Assembly: GCF_013364195.1 (NCBI RefSeq) | Contig: NZ_CP054918.1 | Location: 4,577,001 to 4,641,000 of the forward strand | Length of the DNA stretch: 64,000 nucleotides | Reading direction: 5' to 3' | Source: Streptomyces sp. NA04227 | GTDB lineage: Bacteria; Actinomycetota; Actinomycetes; Streptomycetales; Streptomycetaceae | Shown here: in pieces, positions 26,027-35,680 of the stretch | How the letters are laid out: the number at the start of each line of letters is the position of its first letter | How positions within the stretch are numbered: position 1 is the first letter of the stretch | The notes under the pieces: model-generated | Told to the model about the DNA's origin: nothing | Database searches by the model: none | What the model saw: the letters and a program-made list of their open reading frames with translations, nothing else | Made by a program: the position numbers and the translations under genes

Positions 26027-27397
26027 CTAGCAGGGCATCCGCGAGCCCGAGTCGGCCGGAAGCGGCGTGACCTCGCGCGCGACCGGCGAAGGCGCGACCT
26101 TCGTACGGGGCGCGACGGGTTCGGTCGTACGGGGCGCGACGGGTTCGGTGCCCGAGGGCAGATCGCGCATCAGGAGCCAGTAACCGGCTGCCGTGAGGGT
26201 GCCCAGTACCGCGCAGCCCAGCCAGAGCCAGTCCGAGCCGAAGTGGTCGATGACCAGGCCGGAGCCGAGCGGGGCGACGAGACCGGCCACCGACCAGGAC
26301 ATCGTGTACACGCCCTGGTAGCGGCCGCGGCCGTGCACCGGTGAGAGCCGCACCACGAGGCTGCTCTGCGTCGGGGCGTTGATCATCTCGGCGAGGGTCC
26401 ACACACAGACCGTCAGCGCGAAGGCGCCGATCGAGCCCGCGAACGCCGTAAGGGCGAATCCGTACCCCGTGACCAGTGCGGACAGGACGAGCAGCCGCCG
26501 TGGGTCGCGGTGCTCGATGTAGCGGGTGACGGGGATCTGGAGGAGGACGATCAGCACACCGTTCACCGCGATCGCCAGGCCGTAGTCGGCCGGGGTGAAC
26601 CCGGAGTTGCCCATCGACACCGGCAGACCCACCGACCCCTGCTGGAACATCAGCGCCATCAGGAAGCACAGGCCGACGACGCCCATGAAGCGTCCGTCGC
26701 CCAGGACGGTACGGAGGCCGACCGCGCGCTCGTCGCTCTTCGTACCGCCGAGGGCCCCGGCCTCCTCGCCCGGGGCGGGCTGCGGCCGCGTCTCCGGGAT
26801 GCGGAGGAAGACGAGCACCGCACAGATCAGCGTCATGGCCGCTTCCAGGAGGAAGCAGGCGTGGTAGCTGATGTCCGCGATGAAGCCCGCGCCCGCGGCC
26901 GAGACGGCGAAGCCGAAGTTGAGCGCCCAGTAGTTGAGGGAGAAGGCGCGGACGCGGTCCTTCGGCGGTACGAGATCGGCCATCATCGCCTGCGTCGCGG
27001 GCCGTGAACCGTTCGAGGCGGCGCCCACCAGGAAGGCCATCGCGGCGATCCCCACGGGATGCGTCATAAAACCGAGCACGGCCACGCTCGCCGCGGTCGC
27101 GACCTGGGCGATCAGCAGGGTCGGACGGCGCCCGACCCGGTCGGCGAGCACCCCGCCGACGATCGAGGAGATGACGCCGCCGAGCCCGTACAGGGCCGCG
27201 ACGAGCCCCGCGAACGAGGCCGAATAACCGCGCTCCACCACGAGATACAGCGACATGAAGGTGACGACGAACGAGCCCAGGCGGTTGACGAGCGTGCTCG
27301 TCCACAGCCACCAGAACTCTCGGGGCAGCCCGCCGACGCTTTCCCCGACCGCCACGCGGACTCTGTGCCGCATACCGGTGCCACCGGTGATCGCCAT
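26027..27397 (-). CDS. MFS transporter
   Basis: A 456-residue 12-TM transporter: EFWWLWTSTLVNRLGSFVVT (TM1), GGVLADRVGRRPTLLIAQV (the MFS A-motif), then NGSRPATQAMMADLVPPKDR between TM4 and 5, and GRGRYQGVYTMSWSVAGLVA in the C-half. It resembles the MdtH/YjiO-type multidrug or metabolite efflux group. The C-terminal tail contains a duplicated TEPVAPRT octapeptide encoded by an imperfect direct repeat near 26100-26150. ATG 27397 has GGGGGGACGGGA upstream. It is divergent from gpmA; no local regulator is linked. Confidence 0.85.
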   Translation of the reverse strand: MAITGGTGMRHRVRVAVGESVGGLPREFWWLWTSTLVNRLGSFVVTFMSLYLVVERGYSASFAGLVAALYGLGGVISSIVGGVLADRVGRRPTLLIAQVATAASVAVLGFMTHPVGIAAMAFLVGAASNGSRPATQAMMADLVPPKDRVRAFSLNYWALNFGFAVSAAGAGFIADISYHACFLLEAAMTLICAVLVFLRIPETRPQPAPGEEAGALGGTKSDERAVGLRTVLGDGRFMGVVGLCFLMALMFQQGSVGLPVSMGNSGFTPADYGLAIAVNGVLIVLLQIPVTRYIEHRDPRRLLVLSALVTGYGFALTAFAGSIGAFALTVCVWTLAEMINAPTQSSLVVRLSPVHGRGRYQGVYTMSWSVAGLVAPLGSGLVIDHFGSDWLWLGCAVLGTLTAAGYWLLMRDLPSGTEPVAPRTTEPVAPRTKVAPSPVAREVTPLPADSGSRMPC

Positions 27398-27561
27398 TTC
27401 CCGTCCCCCCTGGAGCTGCTGGGTAAGAGGCCCAACTGCCTTGCACACATTACGAAATGGGGGTCGCGGGGCGCCATCGAATTTCGCGCGGCCCTCGGGT
27501 ACGGGCAGCCGGCGCGGAGGGGCCGCGCGGCCCGTTCAGGGGGTCGATTAGTCTCGGACGC

Positions 27562-28323
27562 ATGGCCGACGCACCGTACAAGCTGATTCTGCTCCGTCAC
27601 GGCGAGAGCGAGTGGAACGCGAAGAACCTGTTCACCGGCTGGGTGGACGTCAATCTCACCGAGAAGGGCGAGAAGGAGGCGGTCCGCGGCGGTGAGCTGC
27701 TCAAGGACGCCGGCCTGCTCCCCGACGTGCTGCACACTTCCCTCCAGAAGCGCGCCATCCGTACCGCGCAGCTCGCCCTGGAGTCCGCCGACCGCCTCTG
27801 GATCCCGGTCCGCCGCTCCTGGCGCCTGAACGAGCGCCACTACGGTGCGCTCCAGGGCAAGGACAAGGCCCAGACCCTCGCCGAGTTCGGCGAGGAGCAG
27901 TTCATGCTGTGGCGCCGCTCCTACGACACCCCGCCGCCCGCGCTCGAGGACGGCACCGAGTTCTCGCAGAGCGACGACCCGCGCTACGCGACCATCCCGC
28001 CGGAGCTGCGCCCGCGCACCGAGTGCCTCAAGGACGTCGTCACGCGCATGCTGCCGTACTGGTACGACAGCATCGTCCCGGACCTGCTGACCGGCCGCAC
28101 CGTCCTGGTCGCCGCCCATGGCAACTCGCTGCGCGCCCTGGTCAAGCACCTCGACGGCATCTCGGACGCCGACATCGCGGGCCTCAACATCCCCACCGGC
28201 ATCCCCCTGAAGTACGAGCTCGACGCCGACTTCAAGCCCCTCAACCCGGGCGGTACGTACCTCGACCCGGACGCGGCGGCGGCGGCGATCGAGGCGGTCA
28301 AGAACCAGGGCAAGAAGAAGTAG
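27562..28323 (+). CDS. gpmA: 2,3-bisphosphoglycerate-dependent phosphoglycerate mutase
   Basis: A 253-residue glycolytic enzyme that interconverts 3- and 2-phosphoglycerate. [20 protein letters not shown] holds the catalytic RHG (His13), [38 protein letters not shown] and [20 protein letters not shown] (second His) complete the active site. Length and motifs are those of dPGM. The ATG at 27562 is the first in frame with family similarity. A tandem-rich tail and a 15-bp hairpin terminator follow. Confidence 0.97.
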   Translation: MADAPYKLILLRHGESEWNAKNLFTGWVDVNLTEKGEKEAVRGGELLKDAGLLPDVLHTSLQKRAIRTAQLALESADRLWIPVRRSWRLNERHYGALQGKDKAQTLAEFGEEQFMLWRRSYDTPPPALEDGTEFSQSDDPRYATIPPELRPRTECLKDVVTRMLPYWYDSIVPDLLTGRTVLVAAHGNSLRALVKHLDGISDADIAGLNIPTGIPLKYELDADFKPLNPGGTYLDPDAAAAAIEAVKNQGKKK

Positions 28324-28398
28324 GCGCCACGTAGGCACGTAGGCGCCAAGCAGGCACCTGGGCGCGCACGCACTCACGCTCGCTCGCACGCTCGCGAA

Positions 28399-28439
28399 CA
28401 AGCCCTCTGTCAGTGGTTTCTCCGCTGACAGGGGGCTTG
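28399..28439 (+). terminator. 15-bp hairpin terminator after gpmA
   Basis: CAAGCCCTCTGTCAG (28399-28413) pairs with CTGACAGGGGGCTTG (28425-28439) with one G-U pair and an 11-nt loop, followed by TTGCTG. Confidence 0.8.
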
Positions 28440-28565
28440 TTGCTGCAGAGGGCGCGCAAGCGGCCGGGGAACGAGCGTCTCCGCTTCGAAGCACTGCCGG
28501 TCCGCGCCGTGCACCCACCGCTCGCCGGGTGCACGCTGGTAGCAGTGGTTCTGGAGGTGAGCGCC

Positions 28566-28838
28566 ATGCTGAAGGCTGCTGTCGGATGGCATGTCGAGCT
28601 GGAATTCGAAGAGGATCAGCACCGGACGCGCGCCGCATGTCTTGTGCGGTTGCCCGACGGGTCCGAGGTCCGGGCGCACGGCTACGCGAGCCGGCACCCG
28701 GCGGACGAGAACCAGGCGAGAGTCGGCGAGGAGATCGCCGGTGCCAGGGCACTCAACGAACTCGCCATGAAGCTGCTGACCAAGGCGCACGACGAGATCG
28801 ACCAGGCTTCGGGACATTCGTCGCGTCCGCTGAGCTAG
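28566..28838 (+). CDS. DUF1876-domain protein
   Basis: A 90-residue protein: WHVELEFEEDQHRTRAACLV, LPDGSEVRAHGYASRHPADE, ELAMKLLTKAHDEIDQASGH. This matches the DUF1876 family, a small alpha/beta fold widespread in actinobacteria and thought to resemble double-stranded-RNA-binding domains. Function is unknown. GGAGG sits 8 nt before the ATG at 28566. The hairpin before it separates it from gpmA, so it has its own promoter. Confidence 0.85.
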   Translation: MLKAAVGWHVELEFEEDQHRTRAACLVRLPDGSEVRAHGYASRHPADENQARVGEEIAGARALNELAMKLLTKAHDEIDQASGHSSRPLS

Positions 28839-29059
28839 GGGTTGGCCGAGCTGGTCCGCCGCCCGACCCGGGGGTGCCGTACGCCCATGCCCGCGCACGC
28901 GCACCCCTGCGAGCCGGGTGGTACTCCTGCGCGCCGGGGCGTACATGCGCCGGAGCGCGAATCGGTTTGCCCGTGTGCGCCGTTGATGCGCCCTTCGGAG
29001 TGGGCATGCAAGGGGGCAGCGGCTGCCGAACGGCAGGCCGCCTTCGAGGAGGGGACATC

Positions 29060-29215
29060 ATGGCCGAGCCGACCAAGCCGGAGACCTCGATCGAGACCGC
29101 CGAGAGGGCGGCTCTTCCCGTACTCGTCCTGCTCGGCGCCTGTGGCTGCGGCTCCGGCTGCGGTTGCGGCTGTCAGTCCGGCGGGCCGTGCCAGTGCGGC
29201 GGCTGCTGCGGCTGA
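29060..29215 (+). CDS. Cysteine-rich micro-protein
   Basis: A 51-residue protein. The first 25 residues are ordinary and mildly hydrophobic (MAEPTKPETSIETAERAALP, VLVLLGA); the last 24 are Cys/Gly with the pattern CGCGSGCGCGC, QSGGPCQCGGCCG, nine Cys in total. GAGGAGGGG lies about 6 nt before the ATG, a strong ribosome site, and the frame has the expected codon bias. It resembles a metallothionein or a Cys-rich peptide precursor in composition, but I do not recognise a family. It is 221 bp after DUF1876 and convergent with phoU. Confidence 0.65.
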   Translation: MAEPTKPETSIETAERAALPVLVLLGACGCGSGCGCGCQSGGPCQCGGCCG

Positions 29216-29541
29216 GCGGGACGAGTCGAGCGGGCCAGCGGGACGAGCGAGCGGGACGGCGACACGAAAGAGGGGGCGAGACGAGCCGAGCGACACCACG
29301 GGCTTCCGGGGCGCGTATCGCCCAGGCCCCGGAACGGAACATCCCCGGAACAGAACAGGGGAACGGCGCTCTGAACCACTGCCACGGCGGTCACGGTGGC
29401 CGTCGCCACGGCGACCGCTGCGGCGGTTCGCTCACGAGCGCCGTCCCCGGTTCGCGTACGAGCGCCGCCCCCGGAACGTTTCCCCGGTGCGGCGGGCGGA
29501 GTCGGTCGGGGCCCCGGTACGGGATCCCGGCCGGGTACGGG
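29216..29541. other. Convergent intergenic region, no gene seen
   Basis: These 326 bases between the Cys-rich gene and phoU contain GAGCGGGACGAGC-type direct repeats at the left end and CACGGCGGTCACGGTGGCCG-like inverted pieces around 29381-29415. No RNA family or protein-like frame was identified. Confidence 0.4.
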
Positions 29542-30222
29542 TCAGGCCTCTTCGGCGACCGCGCCCGTCGCCTGGATCTCGTCCGCGTGCTCGCCGGTGA
29601 CCAGGTAGACGACGCGCTTGGCGACGGAGACCGCGTGGTCGGCGAAGCGCTCGTAGTAGCGGCCGAGCAGGGTCACGTCGACCGCCGTCTCGATGCCGTG
29701 CTGCCACCGGTCGTCCATCAGGTGCTGGAACAGCGCGCGGTGCAGCGTGTCCATCTCGTCGTCGTCCTGCTCCAGCTGCAGGGCGAGGTCGACGTCCTTG
29801 GTGATGATGACGTCCGCGGCCTTGGCCATCAGGCGCTGGGCGAGCTGGCCCATCTGGAGGATCGTGGCGTGCAGGTCCTGCGGCACCGCGCGCTCGGGGA
29901 AGCGCAGCCGGGCGAGCTTGGCCACGTGCTGGGCCAGGTCGCCGGAGCGCTCCAGGTCCGCGCTCATCCGCAGCGAGGTCACCACGATGCGCAGATCGGT
30001 GGCCACCGGCTGCTGCCGGGCGAGCAGGGCGATGGCACGCGCCTCCAGGTCGTGCTGGAGGTCGTCGACCTTCTGGTCCGCGGCGATGACGGTCTCCGCG
30101 AGCTTGAGATCGGCGTCGAGTATGCCCGTCGTGGCGCGCCCGATGGCGGAGCCGACCAGGCGGGCCATCTCGACGAGGCTGTCCCCGATCGAGTCGAGTT
30201 CCTCGTGGTACGCGTCGCGCAT
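29542..30222 (-). CDS. phoU: Phosphate-signalling protein PhoU
   Basis: A 226-residue all-helical protein with two PhoU repeats. Each has the metal-binding E(D)xxxD pattern: MRDAYHEELDSIGDSLVEMA, LRIVVTSLRMSADLERSGDLA (first repeat) and VTLLGRYYERFADHAVSVAK (second). PhoU links the Pst phosphate transporter to the PhoR kinase and represses the regulon when phosphate is plentiful. ATG 30222 has GAGAGGGA upstream. It is divergent from phoR-phoP, and PHO boxes lie in the shared promoter region. Confidence 0.95.
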   Translation of the reverse strand: MRDAYHEELDSIGDSLVEMARLVGSAIGRATTGILDADLKLAETVIAADQKVDDLQHDLEARAIALLARQQPVATDLRIVVTSLRMSADLERSGDLAQHVAKLARLRFPERAVPQDLHATILQMGQLAQRLMAKAADVIITKDVDLALQLEQDDDEMDTLHRALFQHLMDDRWQHGIETAVDVTLLGRYYERFADHAVSVAKRVVYLVTGEHADEIQATGAVAEEA

Positions 30223-30319
30223 GCTGTCCCTCTCTCGATGTCTGGGCCGGTTGCGGGGGCCGCCTGCGGTGCGGGCCCACGGTGCCACGTTCCGGTGCGT
30301 ACGCATCCGTTTCCGGCAC

Positions 30320-30363
30320 CGCGGGTTAACAGGCGCCCCTGGCCCGGTGAACTCTGGGCGACG
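30320..30363 (-). promoter_or_regulatory. PHO-box cluster nearer phoU (PhoP binding)
   Basis: Read on the minus strand in 11-bp register: CGTCGCCCAGA, GTTCACCGGGC, CAGGGGCGCCT, GTTAACCCGCG. Units 2 and 4 are close to the PHO-box unit GTTCACC-N4. It lies about 100 bp upstream of phoU. The first two units recur almost identically in the other cluster. Confidence 0.65.
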
Positions 30364-30478
30364 GTGTTCCGTGCTTCCGGAGTCCGCCGCCGTTTGGGGG
30401 CATCGGTGGGACGAGGGGGTCGTGAACCGCCTCATTGCTGCGTTCCACCCCCGTATGATCGTCATCCCGCCCCCGTGG

Positions 30479-30522
30479 CTGAAATGAACCAGCATAGACC
30501 TCTCGGTGAAATCTGGGCGACG
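30479..30522 (-). promoter_or_regulatory. PHO-box cluster nearer phoR-phoP (PhoP binding)
   Basis: Minus-strand 11-bp units: CGTCGCCCAGA, TTTCACCGAGA, GGTCTATGCTG, GTTCATTTCAG. All share TC at positions 3-4 and the outer ones fit GTTCACC-N4. It ends 62 bp before phoR. PhoP autoregulation of phoRP and phoU through such direct repeats is established in S. coelicolor. Confidence 0.7.
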
Positions 30523-30551
30523 AGTGTTCGAGTTGACACTCGGACGGCTGT

Positions 30552-30577
30552 GGAGGGGGGTTATGCCCCGCATAACC
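30552..30577 (+). promoter_or_regulatory. Hairpin between the Shine-Dalgarno and start codon of phoR
   Basis: GGAGG (30552-30556) is 28 nt from the phoR ATG, too far to work directly. Between them GGTTATGC (30559-30566), CCC, GCATAACC (30570-30577) is a perfect 8-bp hairpin, leaving 7 nt to the ATG. Folding would bring the ribosome site into normal range. Confidence 0.5.
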
Positions 30578-30584
30578 TTGAGCC

Positions 30585-31972
<1,388 letters not shown>

Positions 31973-31976
<4 letters not shown>

Positions 31977-32653
31977 CCCGAGTGCTTGTCGTCGAGGATG
32001 AGGAATCCTTCAGCGACGCCCTGTCCTACATGCTCCGCAAGGAGGGGTTCGAGGTCGCCATCGCGACCACGGGCCCCGACGGACTCGACGAGTTCGAGCG
32101 CAACGGAGCCGACCTCGTCCTGCTCGACCTGATGCTTCCGGGCCTGCCCGGCACCGAGGTCTGCCGCCAGCTGCGCGGCCGGTCCAACGTCCCGGTGATC
32201 ATGGTCACCGCCAAGGACAGCGAGATCGACAAGGTCGTGGGCCTCGAAATAGGAGCCGACGACTACGTCACCAAGCCCTTCTCCTCGCGTGAGCTGGTCG
32301 CCCGTATCCGGGCCGTCCTGCGCCGCCGCGGCGAGCCGGAGGAGGTGGCCCCGGCCGCGCTGGAGGCGGGCCCGGTCCGGATGGACGTCGACCGCCACGT
32401 GGTCACCGTCGCCGGTTCCAAGGTGGACCTCCCGCTCAAGGAGTTCGACCTCCTGGAGATGCTGCTGCGCAACGCGGGCCGGGTGCTGACCCGTATGCAG
32501 CTCATCGACCGGGTCTGGGGCGCCGACTACGTCGGTGACACCAAGACCCTGGACGTCCACGTGAAGCGGCTCCGCGCCAAGATCGAGCCGGACCCGGGCG
32601 CCCCGCGATACCTGGTCACGGTGCGCGGTCTGGGCTACAAGTTCGAGCCGTAG
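31973..32653 (+). CDS. phoP: Phosphate-response regulator PhoP (RegX3-type, OmpR family)
   Basis: A 226-residue response regulator. The receiver domain (1-118) has RVLVVEDEESF acidic pocket, the phospho-acceptor Asp52 in LVLLDLMLPG, VTAKD and GADDYVTKPF. The C-terminal OmpR-type winged helix (about 130-226) has LPLKEFDLLEMLLRNAGRVL, TRMQLIDRVWG and the recognition segment TLDVHVKRLRAKIE. It activates phosphate-scavenging genes and represses antibiotic production when phosphate is low. The GTG 31973 start overlaps the phoR stop (GTGA), so the pair is coupled. Two hairpin terminators follow. Confidence 0.97.
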
Positions 32654-32702
32654 GCCGCCCCACCGCCCCGCCCGCACGGGCGCGGCGCGGACGGCACGAC
32701 GA

Positions 32703-32731
32703 AAGGGCGGGACCTTCGCGGTCTCGCCCTT
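32703..32731 (+). terminator. Hairpin terminator after phoP
   Basis: AAGGGCGGGACC (32703-32714) pairs with GGTCTCGCCCTT (32720-32731), one G-U pair, 5-nt loop, 50 bp after the phoP stop. Confidence 0.75.
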
Positions 32732-32810
32732 CGTGCGTCGCACGCCACCGCACACCGCTGTACGCCGCCGTCGTAGGACACCGCTGCACACCGCTGTCCT
32801 GCGCAGGAAC

Positions 32811-32849
32811 GGCCGCTCCCCGCTGTTGCGACAACAGCGGGGAGCGGCC
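32811..32849. terminator. Perfect 18-bp hairpin between convergent genes
   Basis: GGCCGCTCCCCGCTGTTG (32811-32828) pairs perfectly with 32832-32849 across a 3-nt CGA loop, followed by GGTTTGATG on the plus strand. It is a second, stronger stop for phoP and the main stop for the lipoprotein gene coming the other way. Confidence 0.85.
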
Positions 32850-32892
32850 GGTTTGATGAGGGTGCCGCGGCCGCTTCGGCGCGGCCGGTTGC

Positions 32893-33621
32893 TCAGTGCC
32901 CGTTGGGAGCGGACTCGCCCGGGGCGACCTCGCCGCCCTCGTGGCCTTCCTCGCCGCCTTCGTGGCCCGCTTCGCCGCCTTGCTCGCCACCGCCGTGCTC
33001 GTCACCGGCGTGGTCGTCACCTGCGGGAGCGGACGGGCTGGCCTGGTGGTCGCCCGGCGCGTCCGAGGGCTTGCCGGACTCGGACGGGGCCGGAACGACC
33101 TCGGGTCCCCACTCGGTGAAGCTGCCGTCGGCCGGGACGACGAAGCTGTCCAGCTTCACGTCACCGGTCTTGCTGAAGGTGAAGGCGGTCGGGGCGACGT
33201 CGCCGAGCGTGAGGCCCTTCGGCAGCGTGGCCAGGGTCGCGACGGCGTTGTTCTTGCCGCCGAGCACGATCGAGCCGTGCGCCGGGACGACCAGGCCGCC
33301 CTTCTCCAGGGCCTTGCCCTTGGCGGCCTTCAGCTCGGCCTTCTGGCCGTCCACGGTGACGGACTGCAGGACCTGGTCGGTGTCGCCGTTGTTGAACAGC
33401 GTCGCCGAGACGGCCGTCGGGCCCTTCACGTCGTGGTGCGGCTGGGTGATGACCAGCGCGTTCTGCACCTTGATGTCTTCGACCTGGGCGTACGCGTTGT
33501 CCGGCTTGATTTCCAGCGTCGGCGCGTTGTTGCCGGCGGCGCAGGCGCCGAGCGCGGCCACGGAGAAGGCGACAGCGGTGGCGGCGAGTGCGCCGCGTCG
33601 AAGGCTGGGCTGGAGGCTCAC
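32893..33621 (-). CDS. Lipoprotein with PCu(A)C-like domain and His-rich tail
   Basis: A 242-residue exported lipoprotein. The signal LRRGALAATAVAFSVAALGACA ends in the lipobox LGAC. Residues 40-175 (APTLEIKPDNAYAQVEDIKVQNALV, PTAVSATLFNNGDTDQVLQS, GGLVVPAHGSIVLGGKNNAV) resemble the DUF461/PCu(A)C copper-chaperone fold. The last 45 residues are His/Glu/Gly-rich (GDDHAGDEHGGGEQ, HEGGEEGHEGGE), a likely metal-binding tail. The GTG at 33621 has AAGGAG about 11 nt upstream. It is convergent with phoP. Copper or other divalent metal handling is inferred from family and composition. Confidence 0.75.
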   Translation of the reverse strand: MSLQPSLRRGALAATAVAFSVAALGACAAGNNAPTLEIKPDNAYAQVEDIKVQNALVITQPHHDVKGPTAVSATLFNNGDTDQVLQSVTVDGQKAELKAAKGKALEKGGLVVPAHGSIVLGGKNNAVATLATLPKGLTLGDVAPTAFTFSKTGDVKLDSFVVPADGSFTEWGPEVVPAPSESGKPSDAPGDHQASPSAPAGDDHAGDEHGGGEQGGEAGHEGGEEGHEGGEVAPGESAPNGH

Positions 33622-33911
33622 GACGGCGGCAACTCCTTTTGCGGTTCGGACGGGCGGGTCCGGACGGTGACGGAACGAGATCCGGGGGAGCCCTGTGACC
33701 ACCCCGGGCTGTAGCAGCGCGCTTAGGTTACCGACCCGTCCCACGGCGGCCGCACCCGACCCGCCTCCCGCGCCGCCCCCTGCCCCGCTCGGCGCCCGCG
33801 CCGGCACCGCCCGGCGGACCCCGGCGCCCGGCCGTCACTTCCGCCACATTCGCCCCACGTACGGAATTCACGTAATGGCCGTGGAGACCTCTGCCACGGA
33901 TTCCGGAAAGC
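33622..33911. other. Left part of a 1-kb gene-poor gap upstream of carD
   Basis: No gene seen; it should contain the lipoprotein promoter. GC content falls near 33850-33910. Confidence 0.4.
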
Positions 33912-34007
33912 GATACGGGATACGGACCGGATACGGACGGGATACGGGAGGACTTCCGCGGAGCGTGACACCGCGCGATACGGGAGTCGATTGGGGAGGC
34001 GATACGG
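33912..34007. repeat. GATACGG repeat cluster
   Basis: Six copies of GATACGG on the plus strand start at 33912, 33919, 33930, 33941, 33977 and 34001; the second to fourth are at 11-bp intervals, one helical turn each. Flanking bases vary, so this is a spaced motif array rather than a simple microsatellite. Confidence 0.8.
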
Positions 34008-34577
34008 GAGCGGTTCGGTGATCGAATTCCGTATTCGGTGAGGAGGGGCGAGGAGAACACGCGAAGACGGGAAGGAGATCACGGGAGAGTGGGAAGGGGA
34101 GTGCGAAGAGGGCGAGAAGAAGATCGTCCGAGAAATCCGGACAGGCGGTAGGCCGGAAACGATCTCGGCGGGGTGGCCCGCGGGTGCCCGGCCGATGGCC
34201 CCGGGCGGTCCTCGGTGATCTCTGTGGCAAACAGTGAAACCGTCACCCGCGCCTGTGACGGTACGGCTCTCCGGCCCTTCCGCAGGTGGCCGGATTCCTG
34301 TGGCCGGGACCCGCGTGCACGTTTCCGCGTTGCCCATGCAATGTTCTCGAACGTGTCTCCGGTCACCGAACGGAGTACGGCCGATTGGTCGGAGCAAAAC
34401 AGGCATAACGGGACGTTCGGCGGCTTGAGGAGAAGTTCTTCGCGCTGTAACGCGCGCGTTTCCCGTCCCGGGAACATCGGCTCCGACCTGCGCATACCCC
34501 GCTCCGAGGAGCCCGCGAAGCACGTTCCAGTCGCTGTTGTCAAGCCCCGAGATGCGCCCTGACCTGCGAAAACGCCA
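34008..34577. other. Right part of the gap upstream of carD, possible long leader or RNA
   Basis: No frame here reads like a protein, though several stay open. The block from about 34330 to 34470 is lower in GC than its surroundings (for example GAGCAAAACAGGCATAACGGG), which could mark a promoter region or non-coding RNA. No known RNA family was recognised. Confidence 0.35.
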
Positions 34578-34606
34578 TTCAGAACGTGCCGGTGACGTGT
34601 TACTCT
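34578..34606 (+). promoter_or_regulatory. Promoter candidate for carD
   Basis: TTCAGA (34578-34583), 17-nt spacer, TACTCT (34601-34606), followed 28 bp later by the carD ATG with GGAAGGGG as ribosome site. The fit to the housekeeping consensus is fair. Confidence 0.4.
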
Positions 34607-34634
34607 GGATAGCCACGGAAGGGGTACCTGTCAC

Positions 34635-35117
34635 ATGACGTTCAAGGTTGGCGACACCGTGGTCTATCCCCATCACGGGGCCGCGCTGATCGAGGCAATT
34701 GAAACTCGTCAGATCAAAGGCGTGGACAAGACCTACTTGGTGCTGAAGGTCGCCCAGGGCGATCTGACGGTGCGTGTGCCAGCGGACAATGCGGAGTTCG
34801 TCGGCGTGCGTGATGTGGTCGGTCAGGACGGGCTGGACCGGGTCTTCGAGGTGCTGCGTGCACCGTACGCCGAAGAACCCACGAACTGGTCGCGTCGTTA
34901 CAAGGCAAATCTCGAGAAGCTCGCCTCCGGCGATGTCATCAAGGTCGCGGAAGTTGTACGTGACCTGTGGCGTCGTGAGCGCGAGCGCGGTCTGTCCGCG
35001 GGCGAGAAGCGCATGCTCGCCAAGGCACGGCAGATTCTGGTGAGCGAGCTGGCACTCGCTGAGAACACCAACGAGGACAAGGCGGAAGCGCTGCTCGACG
35101 AGGTCCTCGCCTCCTGA
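34635..35117 (+). CDS. carD: CarD-family RNA polymerase-binding transcription regulator
   Basis: A 160-residue protein. The N-terminal Tudor-like RNAP-interaction domain reads [20 protein letters not shown], followed by [18 protein letters not shown] and the conserved DNA-contact helix [13 protein letters not shown], then [20 protein letters not shown]. CarD binds the beta subunit and stabilises the open complex at housekeeping promoters, with effects on rRNA and stress response. ATG 34635 with GGAAGGGG upstream. In actinobacteria it sits upstream of ispD-ispF as here. A terminator about 230 bp downstream separates them, so the isp genes probably have their own promoter. Confidence 0.96.
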   Translation: MTFKVGDTVVYPHHGAALIEAIETRQIKGVDKTYLVLKVAQGDLTVRVPADNAEFVGVRDVVGQDGLDRVFEVLRAPYAEEPTNWSRRYKANLEKLASGDVIKVAEVVRDLWRRERERGLSAGEKRMLAKARQILVSELALAENTNEDKAEALLDEVLAS

Positions 35118-35343
35118 TTTCTCCGAGTTCCCGGAGAACGCGCTGAACACCGCACCACGGAAACGGGGAGAACGCGCAGTACACAGCGCTTTCCGCCGTG
35201 GTTCGGCCCGCCGAGAGTTCACCCCCGCGCAGTCCGGTCCAAGAGGCCCTGCCCCCGAGCGTCCTGTACGAGGCCGTTCGTCCGGCATCGCTGTCGACGG
35301 GAGTGCCGGTGAGTGAACGCCCGGAGAAGAAACGCCGCAAAAT
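35118..35343. other. Region after carD with a direct repeat
   Basis: GGAGAACGCGC(T/A)G occurs twice, near 35133 and 35167, followed by ACAC-like tails. The open frame at 35198-35404 has no family similarity and overlaps the terminator. Confidence 0.4.
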
Positions 35344-35395
35344 TGCCGCGGTGCCCGATGACGTCATGACAGTCGCCGGGCGCTGCGGCATTTTT
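35344..35395 (+). terminator. Intrinsic terminator downstream of carD
   Basis: TGCCGCGGTGCCCG (35344-35357) pairs along its whole length with CGGGCGCTGCGGCA (35377-35390), two G-U pairs, 19-nt loop, followed by TTTTTGT. A hairpin plus T5 is a strong bacterial terminator. Confidence 0.8.
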
Positions 35396-35680
35396 GTACG
35401 CTGATCACCGCTGTCGACGACCAGTGCTCAAGCCCTCGTACCGGACGTCACCGCGACGGGCCGACAAGGGTGCGCCGGACGGGCAAACCCGGCGGGCCCG
35501 GCGAACCACTGCCCGCCGTATCCGCGGCCGGGAATTCCCGACTCCGCGTGCCGGGGCGGCGACTCGACCGTGGTCACGGAAGGGTCCGGTCCAAGTGCGC
35601 GCCCGGCACTCCCCGGGTGTTGTCCGGGGGCACCCATGCCATACCCATGTCGGCCGAGCACACAAACCTGAACGGATGCG
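35396..35680. other. Region between the carD terminator and ispD
   Basis: No gene. It presumably carries the ispD promoter; no -35/-10 pair was convincing. Confidence 0.35.

Noticed and set aside
33912..34007. GATACGG repeats as PHO boxes
   Set aside because: Three are spaced 11 bp apart, as PHO-box units are, but the bases do not match GTTCACC.
34079..34562. Overlapping ORFs on both strands in the carD upstream gap
   Set aside because: Neither has a ribosome site, a known motif or convincing codon bias.
35198..35404. Short plus-strand ORF between carD and ispD
   Set aside because: It runs through the carD terminator hairpin and has no recognisable features.
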